Source: Jhaorihella thermophila (GTDB lineage Bacteria > Pseudomonadota > Alphaproteobacteria > Rhodobacterales > Rhodobacteraceae). Taken from it: a DNA stretch of 64,000 nucleotides. Within the stretch, counting starts at the first letter, position 1. The number at the start of each line of letters is the position of its first letter. The translations under genes were made by a program, and so were the position numbers. Below the pieces are notes generated by a model. That model had not been told where the DNA came from. It did no database searches and saw only the letters and a list, made by a program, of their open reading frames with translations. Shown here piece after piece: positions 53,259 to 62,849 of this stretch. The stretch is taken from positions 613,391 to 677,390 of the forward strand of contig NZ_FNVD01000001.1 of the NCBI RefSeq assembly GCF_900108275.1, read 5' to 3'.

Positions 53259-53681
53259 TCAGCCGACGATCTCGATCCCCGAGAAGAAGAAGGCGATTTC
53301 CTGGGCGGCGGTTTCCGGCGCGTCCGAGCCGTGCACCGAGTTTTCACCGACCGATTCCGCGAATTCGGCCCGGATGGTGCCCGGGGCGGCGTCGGCGGGG
53401 TTGGTGGCGCCCATGATCTCGCGGTTGCGGGCAATGGCGTTCTCGCCTTCCAGCACCTGCACCACGACCGGGGCCGAGGACATGAATTCGCACAGCTCGT
53501 CGTAGAAGGGGCGCTCCTTGTGGACGGCGTAGAACTGGCCGGCCTGTTCCTTGGTCAGGCGGATCCGCTTCTGCGCGACGATGCGCAGGCCGCCTTCTTC
53601 GAACTTGGCGTTGATCTTTCCGGTCAGGTTGCGGCGGGTGGCGTCGGGCTTGATGATCGACAGGGTGCGTTCAATGGCCAT
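53259..53681 (-). CDS. ndk: Nucleoside diphosphate kinase
   Basis: Balances NTP pools by phosphate transfer; 140 aa, the standard length. The start is [20 protein letters not shown], and the catalytic His lies in [28 protein letters not shown] is the conserved segment before it. The ATG at 53681 follows GGAGAG. It is a single-gene unit between two divergent/convergent neighbours. Confidence 0.97.
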   Translation of the reverse strand: MAIERTLSIIKPDATRRNLTGKINAKFEEGGLRIVAQKRIRLTKEQAGQFYAVHKERPFYDELCEFMSSAPVVVQVLEGENAIARNREIMGATNPADAAPGTIRAEFAESVGENSVHGSDAPETAAQEIAFFFSGIEIVG

Positions 53682-53838
53682 CGGGGCTCTCCTTTGCGTG
53701 GATTTTCCGGGCGTCTCCGCCCGCGGTGAATCTCGCGCGCCGCCTAGCATGCAAGCGATCCGTTGGAAAGGGACTTGTTGCCCGGGCCGCGACGGGCGCG
53801 ATTGACACCCCCCGCCCCCTGCGCCATGACCCGATCCC

Positions 53839-55692
53839 ATGCTGCGGATCGACAACATAACCTTTTCCATCGCCGGCCGGACGCTGTTCGACGGGGCCAG
53901 CGCCCGCATTCCTTCGGGCCACAAGGTCGGAATCGTGGGGCGCAACGGCACCGGCAAGACCACGCTCTTTCGCCTGATCCGTGGCGAACTGGCGCTGGAG
54001 GGCGGCACGATCACCCTGCCCGCCCGCGCCCGCATCGGCGGCGTCGCGCAGGAGGCCCCCGCGACGCGGGAGTCGCTGCTGGACACGGTTCTGGCCGCCG
54101 ATACCGAACGCGCGGCACTCATGGCCGAAGCCGACCGCGCAACCGACCCCGCCCGCATCGCCGAGATCCAGACCCGGCTGGCCGATATCGACGCCTGGTC
54201 GGCCGAGGCCCGCGCGGCGGCGATCCTCAAGGGGCTCGGCTTCGACGAGGCGGCGCAGGCCCGCCCCTGCGCCGATTTCTCGGGCGGCTGGCGGATGCGG
54301 GTGGCGCTGGCGGGCGTCCTGTTTTCGCGCCCCGATCTGCTGCTTCTGGACGAGCCGACCAACTATCTCGATCTCGAAGGCGCGCTGTGGCTGGAATCCT
54401 ACATCGCCCGCTACCCGCACACGGTGCTGATCATCAGCCACGACCGCGACCTGCTGAACCGCGCGGTGGGCGCGATCCTGCACCTGGAGGACCGCAAGCT
54501 CACGCTCTATTCCGGTCCCTACGACCAGTTCGCCCGCCAGCGGGCCGAACGGCTGGCCCAAGCACAGGCGGAGGCGAAGAAACAGGAGGCCCGGCGCGCG
54601 CATCTGCAATCTTACGTGGACCGGTTCCGCTACAAGGCCGACAAGGCGAAACAGGCGCAGTCGCGGCTGAAGGCGCTGGCGCGGATGCAGCCGATCACCA
54701 CCCCGCAGGAGGCGGCGCTGCGCGCCTTCACCTTCCCCTCGCCCGAGGAACTGTCGCCGCCGATCATCCATCTGGAAGGCGGGGTAACTGGCTATGACGG
54801 CACCCCCGTTCTGCGGCGGCTGAACCTGCGCATCGACCAGGACGACCGGATCGCGCTTCTGGGCCGCAACGGTCAGGGCAAGTCCACGCTGGCCAAGCTC
54901 TTGTCCGACCGGCTGCCGCTGATGGAGGGGCGGCTGACCCGGTCGTCGAAACTGCGCATCGGCTATTTCGCCCAGCATCAGGTGGACGAGCTCAACGCCG
55001 ACGAAACGCCACTGGCCCACATCGCCCGGCAGCGCCCCGACGAGCCGCCGGCCAAGCTGCGCGCGCGGCTCGCCGGTTTCGGGCTGGGCGAGGCGCAGGC
55101 GGAAATGGCGGTGGGGGATCTCTCGGGGGGGCAGAAGGCGCGGCTGAGCCTGCTCATTGCCACCATCGACGCGCCGCACCTGCTGATCCTCGACGAGCCG
55201 ACCAACCACCTGGATATCGAAAGCCGCGAGGCGCTGGTCGAGGCGCTGACCGCCTATTCCGGCGCGGTGATCCTCGTCAGCCACGACATGCACCTGTTGA
55301 GCCTCGTGGCCGACCGGCTGTGGCTGGTCGATGGGGGCACGGTGAAGCCCTATGACGGCGATCTGGAAAGCTATCGCGCGCTGCTGCTGGAGCGCGAACG
55401 ACCGACCGCGCCCGAAAAACCGGCGAAGCCCAGGCCGCGGCGGCCGGCGCGCGAAGCGCTTCTGGCGGCCCGCGCCGAAGTAAGGAAATGCGAGCAGCGC
55501 GTTGAAAAGCTGCAGGAAATGCGCGAGAAGCTCGACGCGAAGCTGGCCGATCCGACCCTCTACACCGAGCGCAAGCAGGATCTGCCCGTCTGGCAGAAGA
55601 AACATGCCGAGGTGATGGAGGCGCTGGAGCGGGCCGAGACGCTGTGGCTGGAGGCGCTGGAGCGGCTGGAGGCCGCGGAAGTCGGCGCATAG
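53839..55692 (+). CDS. ABC-F family ATPase (Uup/YheS-like)
   Basis: Soluble tandem-ABC protein of 617 aa with no membrane segments, of the class that acts on ribosomes or recombination intermediates. Domain 1: Walker [10 protein letters not shown], signature [13 protein letters not shown], Walker [13 protein letters not shown]. Domain 2: [33 protein letters not shown]. The inter-domain linker is rich in Lys/Arg/Gln ([21 protein letters not shown], in parts). A C-terminal coiled coil (about 530-610) is present as in Uup. The exact member cannot be decided. Confidence 0.92.
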   Translation: MLRIDNITFSIAGRTLFDGASARIPSGHKVGIVGRNGTGKTTLFRLIRGELALEGGTITLPARARIGGVAQEAPATRESLLDTVLAADTERAALMAEADRATDPARIAEIQTRLADIDAWSAEARAAAILKGLGFDEAAQARPCADFSGGWRMRVALAGVLFSRPDLLLLDEPTNYLDLEGALWLESYIARYPHTVLIISHDRDLLNRAVGAILHLEDRKLTLYSGPYDQFARQRAERLAQAQAEAKKQEARRAHLQSYVDRFRYKADKAKQAQSRLKALARMQPITTPQEAALRAFTFPSPEELSPPIIHLEGGVTGYDGTPVLRRLNLRIDQDDRIALLGRNGQGKSTLAKLLSDRLPLMEGRLTRSSKLRIGYFAQHQVDELNADETPLAHIARQRPDEPPAKLRARLAGFGLGEAQAEMAVGDLSGGQKARLSLLIATIDAPHLLILDEPTNHLDIESREALVEALTAYSGAVILVSHDMHLLSLVADRLWLVDGGTVKPYDGDLESYRALLLERERPTAPEKPAKPRPRRPAREALLAARAEVRKCEQRVEKLQEMREKLDAKLADPTLYTERKQDLPVWQKKHAEVMEALERAETLWLEALERLEAAEVGA

Positions 55693-55815
55693 TTGCCGTC
55701 CGGTCGCCATTGCCTGAAATTTCCCCTTTGGTCCAATCGTTTCAATAGCATTATGAGGCACGTTGCTGCCTGTTTTCGGATTTTTCGGCGGCAATCGAAT
55801 TTGGAGGTAAGAAAT

Positions 55816-57375
55816 ATGAACTTCAACCTAAGTCCGGCGAAACTCGTCGGCGCGGCGCTTGCAATTGGGATGGCCATTTCGGGTTTCTCCGCGACATCCG
55901 CGCAGGCGCAGGACAAACCCAACATTCTTGTGATCTGGGGCGACGATGTCGGCCAGTCCAACATCTCGGCCTACACGATGGGCCTGATGGGCTACCGCAC
56001 GCCCAATATCGACCGGATCGCCCAAGAGGGGATGTTCTTTACCGACTATTTCGGCGAACAGTCCTGTACCGCGGGCCGGTCGTCCTTCATCACCGGCCTG
56101 TCCAAGGTCGGCCTGCCGGGTGCCAAGGAAGGCATGCAGATCGAGGGTCCGACCATTGCCGGCATGCTGAAGGCGCAAGGCTATGTCACCGGCTAGTTCG
56201 GCAAGAACCACCTCGGCGATCGGGATGAACATTTGCCTACAAACCACGGATTTGACGAATTTTTCGGCAATCTATACCACCTCAACGCCGAAGAAGAGCC
56301 GGAAAACGAGGACTATCCGCAAAGCCCAGAGTTCCGCGAAAAATTCGGCCCCCGCGGCGTGATCCACTCCTTCGCCGACGGCCGGATCGAGGACACCGGG
56401 CCGCTGACCAAGAAGCGGATGGAAACCATCGACGAGGAAACCGTCGCCGCAGCCATCGACTTCATGAAGCGGGCCAAGGAACAGGGCAAGCCGTTCTTTG
56501 TCTGGTGGAGCGGCACGCGGATGCACTTCCACACCCATGTGAGCGACGAGATGCGCGCCAAGGCCGACGAGATCGCCGGCAAGCATGTGGACGAATATTC
56601 CGCCGGCATGATCGAGCATGACATGCATGTGGGCGAACTGCTCAAGGCGCTGGACGATCTGGGGCTGACCGAGAACACGATCGTTCAGTATTCGACCGAC
56701 AACGGGCCGCACATGGACACCTGGCCCGATGCCGGCATGACTCCGTTCTGGGGCGAAAAGAACACCCAGTGGGAAGGCGCATGGCGCGTGCCCGCGATGG
56801 TGCGCTGGCCCGGTCACATCAAGCCGGGGTCGGTGTCCAACGAGATCGTGCATCACATGGACTGGTTCCCGACCTTCCTTGCCGCGGCGGGCGATCCGAC
56901 CGTCAAGGAAGACCTGCTCAAGGGCGTGGATGTCGCCGAGGTCGGCGGTGGGCGCCACTACAAGGTGCATCTGGACGGCTACAACATCCTGCCGATGCTG
57001 ACGGGTGAAACCGACAAGAGCCCGCGCAAGGAAATCTTCTACTTCACCGATGACGGCGACCTCGCGGCGCTGCGCTTCAACGACTGGAAGATCACCTTCC
57101 TTGAGCAGAAGGAATGGGCGACCTTCCGCGCCTGGATCGAACCGCTGACGCCGCTGATCTTCAACCTGCGGCGGGATCCGTATGAACGCGCATATCGCAC
57201 GTCGAACACCTATTACGACTGGATGCTCGACCGTGCCTACATGTATGTGCCGGCGCAGGCCTATGTGGCGAAGTTCCTGGAGACCTTCAAGGAATACCCG
57301 CCGCGGATGAAGGCGGCGAGCTTCAACCTGGACAAGGTGATGGAACAGCTGAGCCAGCCGGCCGGCAACCCCTGA
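55816..57375 (+). pseudogene. Arylsulfatase interrupted by one in-frame TAG codon
   Basis: 520-codon sulfatase frame. A signal peptide (about 1-32, ending SAQAQ) precedes DKPNILVIWGDDVGQSN with the metal Asp pair. The formylglycine site is Cys84 in SCTAGRSSF. Codon 127 is TAG (56194-56196) in GYVTG-stop-FGKNHLGD; the family has Gln there (CAG), so one C-to-T change explains it. The frame continues intact downstream with FGKNHLGDRDEHLPTNHGFD, the metal site YSTDNGPHMDTWP and a normal C-terminus. Without readthrough only 126 residues are made. The ATG has GGAGG 8 nt upstream. A sequencing error or recent mutation is most likely. Confidence 0.85.
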
Positions 57376-57400
57376 CCGGCTCTGCGATTTCGACAAACCG

Positions 57401-57427
57401 AACGCGCCCTTCGGGGCGCGTTTTTTT
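57401..57427 (+). terminator. Rho-independent terminator after the arylsulfatase
   Basis: Stem AACGCGCCC (57401-57409) with GGGCGCGTT (57414-57422), TTCG tetraloop, then a run of T to 57427. It begins 25 bp after the stop codon, a textbook terminator. Confidence 0.95.
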
Positions 57428-57496
57428 GTCACGCGGGCCATCGCGCCCCGGAAGGGGCTTGGCATCGGCGCCGATCCGTGCTGCAAGCGGGAACCG

Positions 57497-58111
57497 ATGG
57501 ACGCCGCATTCCTCATAACCGCCTTCACGACGCTGTTCGTGATCGTCGACCCGATCGGCCTGACGCCGCTGTTCGTGGCGATGACGCATGACATGCCCGC
57601 AGCGCAGCGCCGCAGCATTGCGTGGCGGTCCTGCGCGACGGCGGCGATTCTGCTGACCCTGTTCGCCGCCTTCGGCGAGGCGGTGCTGGGCTTTGTCGGC
57701 ATCTCGATGCCGGCCTTCCGCGTCGCCGGCGGGGCACTTTTGTTCCTGACCGCGCTGGACATGCTGTTCGAACGCCGGACCAAGCGGCGCGAGGATCAGG
57801 CCGAAGACGACCGCCCCGACCCGTCGGTGTTTCCGCTGGGCATGCCGCTGATCGCCGGGCCGGGGTCGATCGCCACGGTGATCCTGCTGACCGGCCAGCA
57901 TCCGGGGCTGGAGGGGCTGGGGATGGTGGTCGGCGTGATGCTGGCGGTGATCGGCGTGGTGCTGGTGCTGTTTCTCGCCTCGGGCTGGCTGGCGCGGCTG
58001 ATGGGCAAGACCGGGATCAACGTGGTGACGCGGCTGTTGGGGATGCTGCTGGCCGCGCTGTCGGTGCAGTTCATTCTGGACGGAATGCGGGACTTCGGCT
58101 TTGCCGGGTGA
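57497..58111 (+). CDS. MarC family integral membrane protein
   Basis: 204 aa, six predicted helices. AFLITAFTTLFVIVDPIGLTP is the MarC signature in helix 1. The central loop FERRTKRREDQAEDDRPDPS is highly charged, followed by FPLGMPLIAGPGSIATVILL, repeating the VDPIGLTP-like pattern of the second half. The role of the family (once linked to multidrug resistance) is not settled. It stands alone between a terminator and repeat copy E. Confidence 0.9.
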   Translation: MDAAFLITAFTTLFVIVDPIGLTPLFVAMTHDMPAAQRRSIAWRSCATAAILLTLFAAFGEAVLGFVGISMPAFRVAGGALLFLTALDMLFERRTKRREDQAEDDRPDPSVFPLGMPLIAGPGSIATVILLTGQHPGLEGLGMVVGVMLAVIGVVLVLFLASGWLARLMGKTGINVVTRLLGMLLAALSVQFILDGMRDFGFAG

Positions 58112-58136
58112 GGATGGCGCGAAGATGGCGGAGGCG

Positions 58137-58185
58137 CCGGGGGCGCTGCCCCCGGACCCCCGGGATATTTTCGGCAAGAGGAAGA
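58137..58185 (+). repeat. Copy E of the dispersed intergenic element
   Basis: Perfect 8-bp hairpin CCGGGGGC (58137-58144) with GCCCCCGG (58148-58155), then ACCCCCGGGATATTTTCGGC and the purine tail AAGAGGAAGA. It is the closest relative of copy A at 6726-6780. It lies in the 168-bp gap after marC and could end its transcript. Confidence 0.65.
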
Positions 58186-58279
58186 ACGGGGACATGGCGG
58201 AAGGCGAAGGGCAAGCGGTCTGGCATGACGCGGCGTCGTTCCTAGATAAGAAAAGAACGCCGACGACCGGGAACGCCGC

Positions 58280-58870
58280 ATGACTGCCTTCGACCAAGGC
58301 CACATCGCCTATCTGGTGCTGCTGGGTGCGGCGCTGGTCTACTGGTTCGTCCGCTCAAACCGCGCATCGGCCGGGAAGGTGGCGCAACAGGCGATCGCCT
58401 GGGGGCTCATCTTTCTTGGCGTGATCGCGGCGATCGGGCTGTGGGACGACATCCGCCAGACCGTGCGCCCGCGGCTGGGCGCGGTGGCCGAGGCGGGCCG
58501 GATCAAGGTGCCGCGCGCCAATGACGGGCATTATTACCTCACGCTCAAGGTGAACGGCGCGCCGGTGGAGTTCATGGTGGACACCGGCGCAAGCCAGGTC
58601 GTGCTGGCGAAAGCGGATGCGCAAAGGGCGGGGATCGACACGGAGGATCTGGCCTATGTCGGGCGTGCCTACACGGCCAATGGCGTGGTGCGCACTGCAC
58701 CGGTGCGGCTGGGTGCCGTCGAGATCGGCCCGGTGCGTCATGAAAACCTCCGCGCCTGGGTGAATGGCGGCGAGATGGACCAGTCGTTGCTGGGCATGTC
58801 CTGGCTGCAGCTATGGGACCGGATCGAGATCACCGGCAATGCGCTGGTTCTGAGCCGGGAAGGCCGCTGA
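58280..58870 (+). CDS. Membrane-anchored retroviral-type (clan AA) aspartic protease
   Basis: 196 aa. Two N-terminal membrane segments (about 9-25 and 37-53) precede a soluble domain with the active-site EFMVDTGASQVVLAKADAQ (Asp about 98). DGHYYLTLKVNGAP before it and SLLGMSWLQLWDRIEI near the end are the family pattern (TIGR02281 type). One Asp per chain means it should dimerise. Periplasmic side is expected. Substrate unknown. Confidence 0.88.
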   Translation: MTAFDQGHIAYLVLLGAALVYWFVRSNRASAGKVAQQAIAWGLIFLGVIAAIGLWDDIRQTVRPRLGAVAEAGRIKVPRANDGHYYLTLKVNGAPVEFMVDTGASQVVLAKADAQRAGIDTEDLAYVGRAYTANGVVRTAPVRLGAVEIGPVRHENLRAWVNGGEMDQSLLGMSWLQLWDRIEITGNALVLSREGR

Positions 58871-58936
58871 CCGCTTGCCCCCGCCGTCTGCGCGTTCTAG
58901 GAGCGGGGCGGATTTTCAACGACACGCGGACATCGC

Positions 58937-59689
58937 ATGACCCAGATCGGACAACCGACCCAGCCCGCCTTTGTGCTCGTGCGCCCGCAGATGGGCGAGA
59001 ATATCGGCGCGGCGGCGCGGGCGATGTGGAATTTCGGGCTGGACCGGCTACGCCTGGTCCGCCCGCGAGACGGCTGGCCCAACCCCGCCGCCGGCGCATT
59101 GGCCAGCGGCGCGGGGCGGCTTCTGGACGAGGCCACGCTGCATGACGACCTGGCCGGCGCGGTGGCCGACTGCAACTGGGTTCTGGCCACCACCGCCCGC
59201 CCGCGCGAGCTGACCAAACCGGTCCTGAGCCCCGAACGCGCGATGCAGCTGGCGGCCAAACGGATCGCCGCCGGCGAACGGGTCGCGGTTCTGTTCGGCC
59301 CCGAACGCACGGGGCTGGAAAATGACGAGGTGGCGCGCGCCAACGCCATCATCACCGTTCCGGTGAACCCCGCGTTCCCCTCGCTCAACCTTGCCCAATG
59401 CGTGCTGCTGGCGGCCTATGAATGGCAGCGGCAGAAGGGCGGATTTGCCCACGAGATCGACCGACCCGGCAAGCATCACTGGGCCACCGCGATCGAGGTG
59501 GAGAAGCTCGCCCAACACTACGAGGAACGGCTGGATCAGGCCGGGTTCTTCTTTCCCGAAGCCAAGGCCGAGAACATGAAGGTCAACCTGCGCAACCTTT
59601 GGAGCCGGATGCGGTTGACGCAGGCGGATGTGCAGATGTTGCACGGAATCATGCGGCAGATGGTCCGCTGGAAAGAGCGCGGCGACTGA
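58937..59689 (+). CDS. trmJ: tRNA/rRNA 2'-O-methyltransferase, TrmJ type (SPOUT)
   Basis: 250 aa. A SPOUT methylase domain (1-165) has FVLVRPQMGENIGAAARAMW, then VAVLFGPERTGLENDEV and the knot motif VPVNPAFPSLNLAQCVLLAA. The C-terminal helical part carries WSRMRLTQADVQMLHGIMRQ, the TrmJ tail. TrmJ methylates position 32 of tRNA anticodon loops. The ATG is at 58937. Confidence 0.88.
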   Translation: MTQIGQPTQPAFVLVRPQMGENIGAAARAMWNFGLDRLRLVRPRDGWPNPAAGALASGAGRLLDEATLHDDLAGAVADCNWVLATTARPRELTKPVLSPERAMQLAAKRIAAGERVAVLFGPERTGLENDEVARANAIITVPVNPAFPSLNLAQCVLLAAYEWQRQKGGFAHEIDRPGKHHWATAIEVEKLAQHYEERLDQAGFFFPEAKAENMKVNLRNLWSRMRLTQADVQMLHGIMRQMVRWKERGD

Positions 59690-59755
59690 AGCGCAGGGCT
59701 GGACGGCGGGGGCGCGGACGCCTAGCTTTCGCCGGAATGTGCAGATGAGGGTAGC

Positions 59756-60910
59756 ATGAGCGGCAAGCGCAGCATTTTCGAGGAAGTTTCCGACGACACC
59801 CCGCGCCGGCCGGCGGCGCAGCCGGGGCTGATCGACCGCGGGCGCGGCGGCGCGCGGCGCGGGATTCGCGCCTGGCTGATGGTGCTGTTCGCGCTGGTGG
59901 TGGCGATGATCGTCGTGGGCGGGCTGACGCGGCTGACCGACAGCGGCCTGTCCATCACCGAATGGCGCCCCGTGACCGGGGCCCTGCCCCCGATGAGCGA
60001 AGCCGACTGGCAGGCCGAGTTCGACAAGTATCGCCAGATCGACCAGTGGCGGCTGGAAAACCAGTGGATGGAGCTTGAGGATTTCAAGCGGATCTACTGG
60101 TGGGAGTGGAGCCACCGCCAGCTGGGTCGCTTCATCGGGCTGGTCTGGGCGGTCGGGCTCCTGGGTTTCCTGATCGCGCGCAGGATCCCGCCGGGCTGGA
60201 CCGGGCGGCTGCTGATCCCCGGCGCGCTCGGCGGGCTGCAGGGCGCGATCGGCTGGTGGATGGTGGCCTCGGGCGTGGTGTCGGGGATGGATGTGACTTC
60301 GGTCGCGTCCTACCGTCTGGCGATCCACCTGGGCCTGGCCTTCGTCATACTGGGAGTGATCGCATGGTATGTATTCCTGCTGGGGCGCGAAGAGCGCGAC
60401 CTGCTGCAGGCCCGGCGCGCGCGGGAAAGACGGCTGTTTGCGACCGCCACGGGCTGGATGCATCTGGCCTTTCTGCAGATCCTGCTGGGCGCGCTGGTTG
60501 CGGGCATCGACGCGGGCCGCACCTATACAGACTGGCCCTGGATGGCCGGCCAGTTCCTGCCGCCCGAACCGTTCGAGACCACGCCGATCTGGCGCAACTT
60601 CCTTGAAACCGCCTCGCTGGTGCAGTTCATGCACCGGATGGTGGGCTATGCGCTGCTGGCCTATGGGATCTTCGCCTGGGCGCGCGGGCGCGGCTCGGCC
60701 CATGAGGCGACGCGGTTCGCCTTCAACGCCGCGCTGGCGGCGCTGGTGGTTCAGGTGGTGCTGGGCATCGTCACGGTGCTTTATGCCGCGCAGCTGCATG
60801 TGGCCATCACCCACCAGCTGGTGGCGGTTCTGACCTGGGTGCTGATCCTGCGCGCCCGCTTCATGGCCGGCTATCCGGTGGCAGACACGATCCGAGGGGC
60901 GAAGAAATGA
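59756..60910 (+). CDS. ctaA: Haem A synthase (COX15/CtaA type 2)
   Basis: Oxidises haem O to haem A for cytochrome oxidase; 384 aa with eight membrane helices. GLTRLTDSGLSITEWRPVTG is the family signature in loop 1-2. The haem-ligand histidines are in WWEWSHRQLGRFIG, RLAIHLGLAF, QFMHRMVGYALL and AITHQLVAVL. Its stop overlaps the M32 peptidase start by 4 bp. Other cta genes are not in the window. Confidence 0.95.
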   Translation: MSGKRSIFEEVSDDTPRRPAAQPGLIDRGRGGARRGIRAWLMVLFALVVAMIVVGGLTRLTDSGLSITEWRPVTGALPPMSEADWQAEFDKYRQIDQWRLENQWMELEDFKRIYWWEWSHRQLGRFIGLVWAVGLLGFLIARRIPPGWTGRLLIPGALGGLQGAIGWWMVASGVVSGMDVTSVASYRLAIHLGLAFVILGVIAWYVFLLGREERDLLQARRARERRLFATATGWMHLAFLQILLGALVAGIDAGRTYTDWPWMAGQFLPPEPFETTPIWRNFLETASLVQFMHRMVGYALLAYGIFAWARGRGSAHEATRFAFNAALAALVVQVVLGIVTVLYAAQLHVAITHQLVAVLTWVLILRARFMAGYPVADTIRGAKK

Positions 60911-62385
60911 CCGCATATGACGACCTCATGGCCCATGCCCGCCAGACGATGGCACTGGCGCAGATCGCCGGGCGGCTGGGCTGGGATCAGGAAACCATGA
61001 TGCCCCGCGGCGCCGCCGCCCAGCGGGGCGAGGAAATGGCAGCGATCGAGGCGGTGCTGCACGCCCGCCGCTCGGATCCGCGAGTGGCCGAATGGCTGGA
61101 AACCGCCGAAGCCCCCGACGAGGCAGGCCGCGCCCAGCTGCGCGAGATCCGCCGCGCCTACGACCGCGCGACCCGCGTGCCGGCCGATCTTGCTGCCCGC
61201 ATCGCGCAGGTCACGTCCGAGGCGCAGGGAAAATGGGCGCAAGCCCGCGCCGACGAGGATTTCGCCGCCTTCCGGCCCGTGCTGGAAGAGGTGGTCGCGC
61301 TCAAGCGCGAGGAAGGCGCGGCGCTGGCGCAGGGGGGCGATATCTACGATGCGATGCTCCAGGACTACGAGCCCGGCGCGACCGGGGCCGGCATCGCCGA
61401 GATCTTTGATGCAATGCGCCCCCGGCTGGCGGCCCTGCGCGCGGCGGTGCTGGACCGCCCCGGCCCGGACGGCCTGCGCGGCCCGTTCGACGAACGCGCG
61501 CAGATGAAGCTGGCCCGCCGTCTGGCCCGCGTCTTCGGCTATGACTTCAGTCGCGGGCGGCTGGACAAGGCGGTGCATCCCTTCAGCTCCGGCAGCGGGT
61601 CGGACGTGCGCATCACCACCCGCACCGCCGAGGACGACCCCTTCAACTGCATCTATTCCACCATCCACGAAACGGGCCATGCAGCCTATGAACAGGCGGT
61701 GGATCCGGCCTATGCGCTGACGCCGATCGGGCATGGCGCCTCGATGGGCGTGCATGAAAGCCAGAGCCGGATCTACGAAAACCAGCTGGGCCGGTCGCGG
61801 GCCTTCACCGGCTGGCTGTTCGCCCGGATGCGCGAGGCCTTCGGCGATTTCGGCGTGGCGGACGCGGACAGTTTCTACGCGATCGTGAACCGGGTCCATA
61901 ACGGCTATATCCGCACCGAGGCCGACGAGGTGCAATACAACCTGCACATCATGCTGCGGTTCGACCTTGAACGCGCCCTGATGCGCGGCGAACTGCAGGT
62001 CGCCGATCTGGAAACCGCCTGGAACGACCGTTTCGCCGCCGATTTCGGTTACGCGGTGGACAAGCCCTCGAACGGCTGTTTGCAGGACGTGCACTGGTCG
62101 GTGGGGCTGTTCGGCTATTTCCCGACCTATGCGCTGGGCAATGTCTATGCGGGCTGCCTGCATCAGGCGCTGCGGCAGGCGGTGCCGGATCTCGATACGC
62201 AACTGGCCGCGGGGGATCTCTCCGGCGCGACCGGCTGGCTGCGCGAAAATCTCCAGCGCCACGGCGCCCTGCGCCCCCCCCTCGAGATGATCGAAGCGGC
62301 CAGCGGGGTGGCCCCGACCGAGGCGCCGCTGCTGGACTATCTCGAAGAGAAATTCGGGGCTCTCTACGGCCTGAAGGCGGCCTGA
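60907..62385 (+). CDS. Carboxypeptidase M32 (thermostable carboxypeptidase 1 family)
   Basis: Metallocarboxypeptidase of 492 aa. The zinc site HETGHAAYEQ (HExxH form HETGH) is present, with RITTRTAEDDPFNCIYSTIH before it and GVHESQSRIYENQLGRS (second motif HESQSR) after it, then HIMLRFDLERALM. It starts TAYDDLMAHARQTMALAQ. The ATG at 60907 overlaps ctaA by 4 bp. A hairpin terminator follows. Confidence 0.94.
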   Translation: MTAYDDLMAHARQTMALAQIAGRLGWDQETMMPRGAAAQRGEEMAAIEAVLHARRSDPRVAEWLETAEAPDEAGRAQLREIRRAYDRATRVPADLAARIAQVTSEAQGKWAQARADEDFAAFRPVLEEVVALKREEGAALAQGGDIYDAMLQDYEPGATGAGIAEIFDAMRPRLAALRAAVLDRPGPDGLRGPFDERAQMKLARRLARVFGYDFSRGRLDKAVHPFSSGSGSDVRITTRTAEDDPFNCIYSTIHETGHAAYEQAVDPAYALTPIGHGASMGVHESQSRIYENQLGRSRAFTGWLFARMREAFGDFGVADADSFYAIVNRVHNGYIRTEADEVQYNLHIMLRFDLERALMRGELQVADLETAWNDRFAADFGYAVDKPSNGCLQDVHWSVGLFGYFPTYALGNVYAGCLHQALRQAVPDLDTQLAAGDLSGATGWLRENLQRHGALRPPLEMIEAASGVAPTEAPLLDYLEEKFGALYGLKAA

Positions 62386-62394
62386 AACGCGAAA

Positions 62395-62421
62395 AGCGGC
62401 CCGCTTGCAAGGCGGGCCGCT
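62395..62421. terminator. Terminator between the M32 peptidase and DoxX genes
   Basis: Stem AGCGGCCCGC (62395-62404) with GCGGGCCGCT (62412-62421) and a 7-nt loop, 9 bp after the peptidase stop and 24 bp before the end of the convergent DoxX gene. An A run (62392-62395) gives a short T tract for the minus strand. Confidence 0.8.
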
Positions 62422-62444
62422 CGTTGACCTTCGACCTGCGCCGG

Positions 62445-62849
62445 TCAGGCGGCGGCCGCCGCTTCCCTGCCCGTGCGCGCATCGACCGAGAACCGCCCCG
62501 GCCCCGCCACGGCGAGCGCGAGATAGCCGCCGGCCAGACCGACATTCTTGAAGAACATGGTCATCTGCATCTGATCCGCCGGAATCAGGTGATAGAGGAG
62601 GCCGGCGGCCAGGCTGAACGCCCCCAGCGCAAGCGCCGCCCAGCGGGTCTGCCAGCCCGCCAGCAGCGCCAGCCCGCCAAGGATTTCCAGCGCGATCACC
62701 GGCCAGGCCATAAAGGCGGGCACCCCGCCCGAGGCCATGTAAGCGGTGAATCCTTCGACATTGCCGAGCTTGCCGATACCGGCAACGATGAAAAGGACCG
62801 CCAGCAGAACGCGCGCCGCCAGCAATCCGGTATCCCGAAAACTGTCCAT
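62445..62849 (-). CDS. DoxX family membrane protein
   Basis: 134 aa with four predicted helices. GLLAARVLLAVLFIVAGIGK is the DoxX start, and EILGGLALLAGWQTRWAALA and FKNVGLAGGYLALAVAGPGR complete the family pattern. The C-terminus is Ala-rich. The ATG at 62849 has GGAG 10 nt upstream. DoxX members take part in sulfur or redox stress systems, but no specific role is shown. Confidence 0.9.
   Translation of the reverse strand: MDSFRDTGLLAARVLLAVLFIVAGIGKLGNVEGFTAYMASGGVPAFMAWPVIALEILGGLALLAGWQTRWAALALGAFSLAAGLLYHLIPADQMQMTMFFKNVGLAGGYLALAVAGPGRFSVDARTGREAAAAA

Noticed and set aside
53671..55794. 707-codon frame antisense to the ABC-F gene
   Set aside because: Shadow; the ABC-F gene has all twin ABC motifs on the plus strand.
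56194..56196. Programmed amber readthrough (pyrrolysine-like) in the arylsulfatase
   Set aside because: No pyrrolysine genes or structured readthrough element seen, the family has Gln there, and RF1 is encoded nearby.
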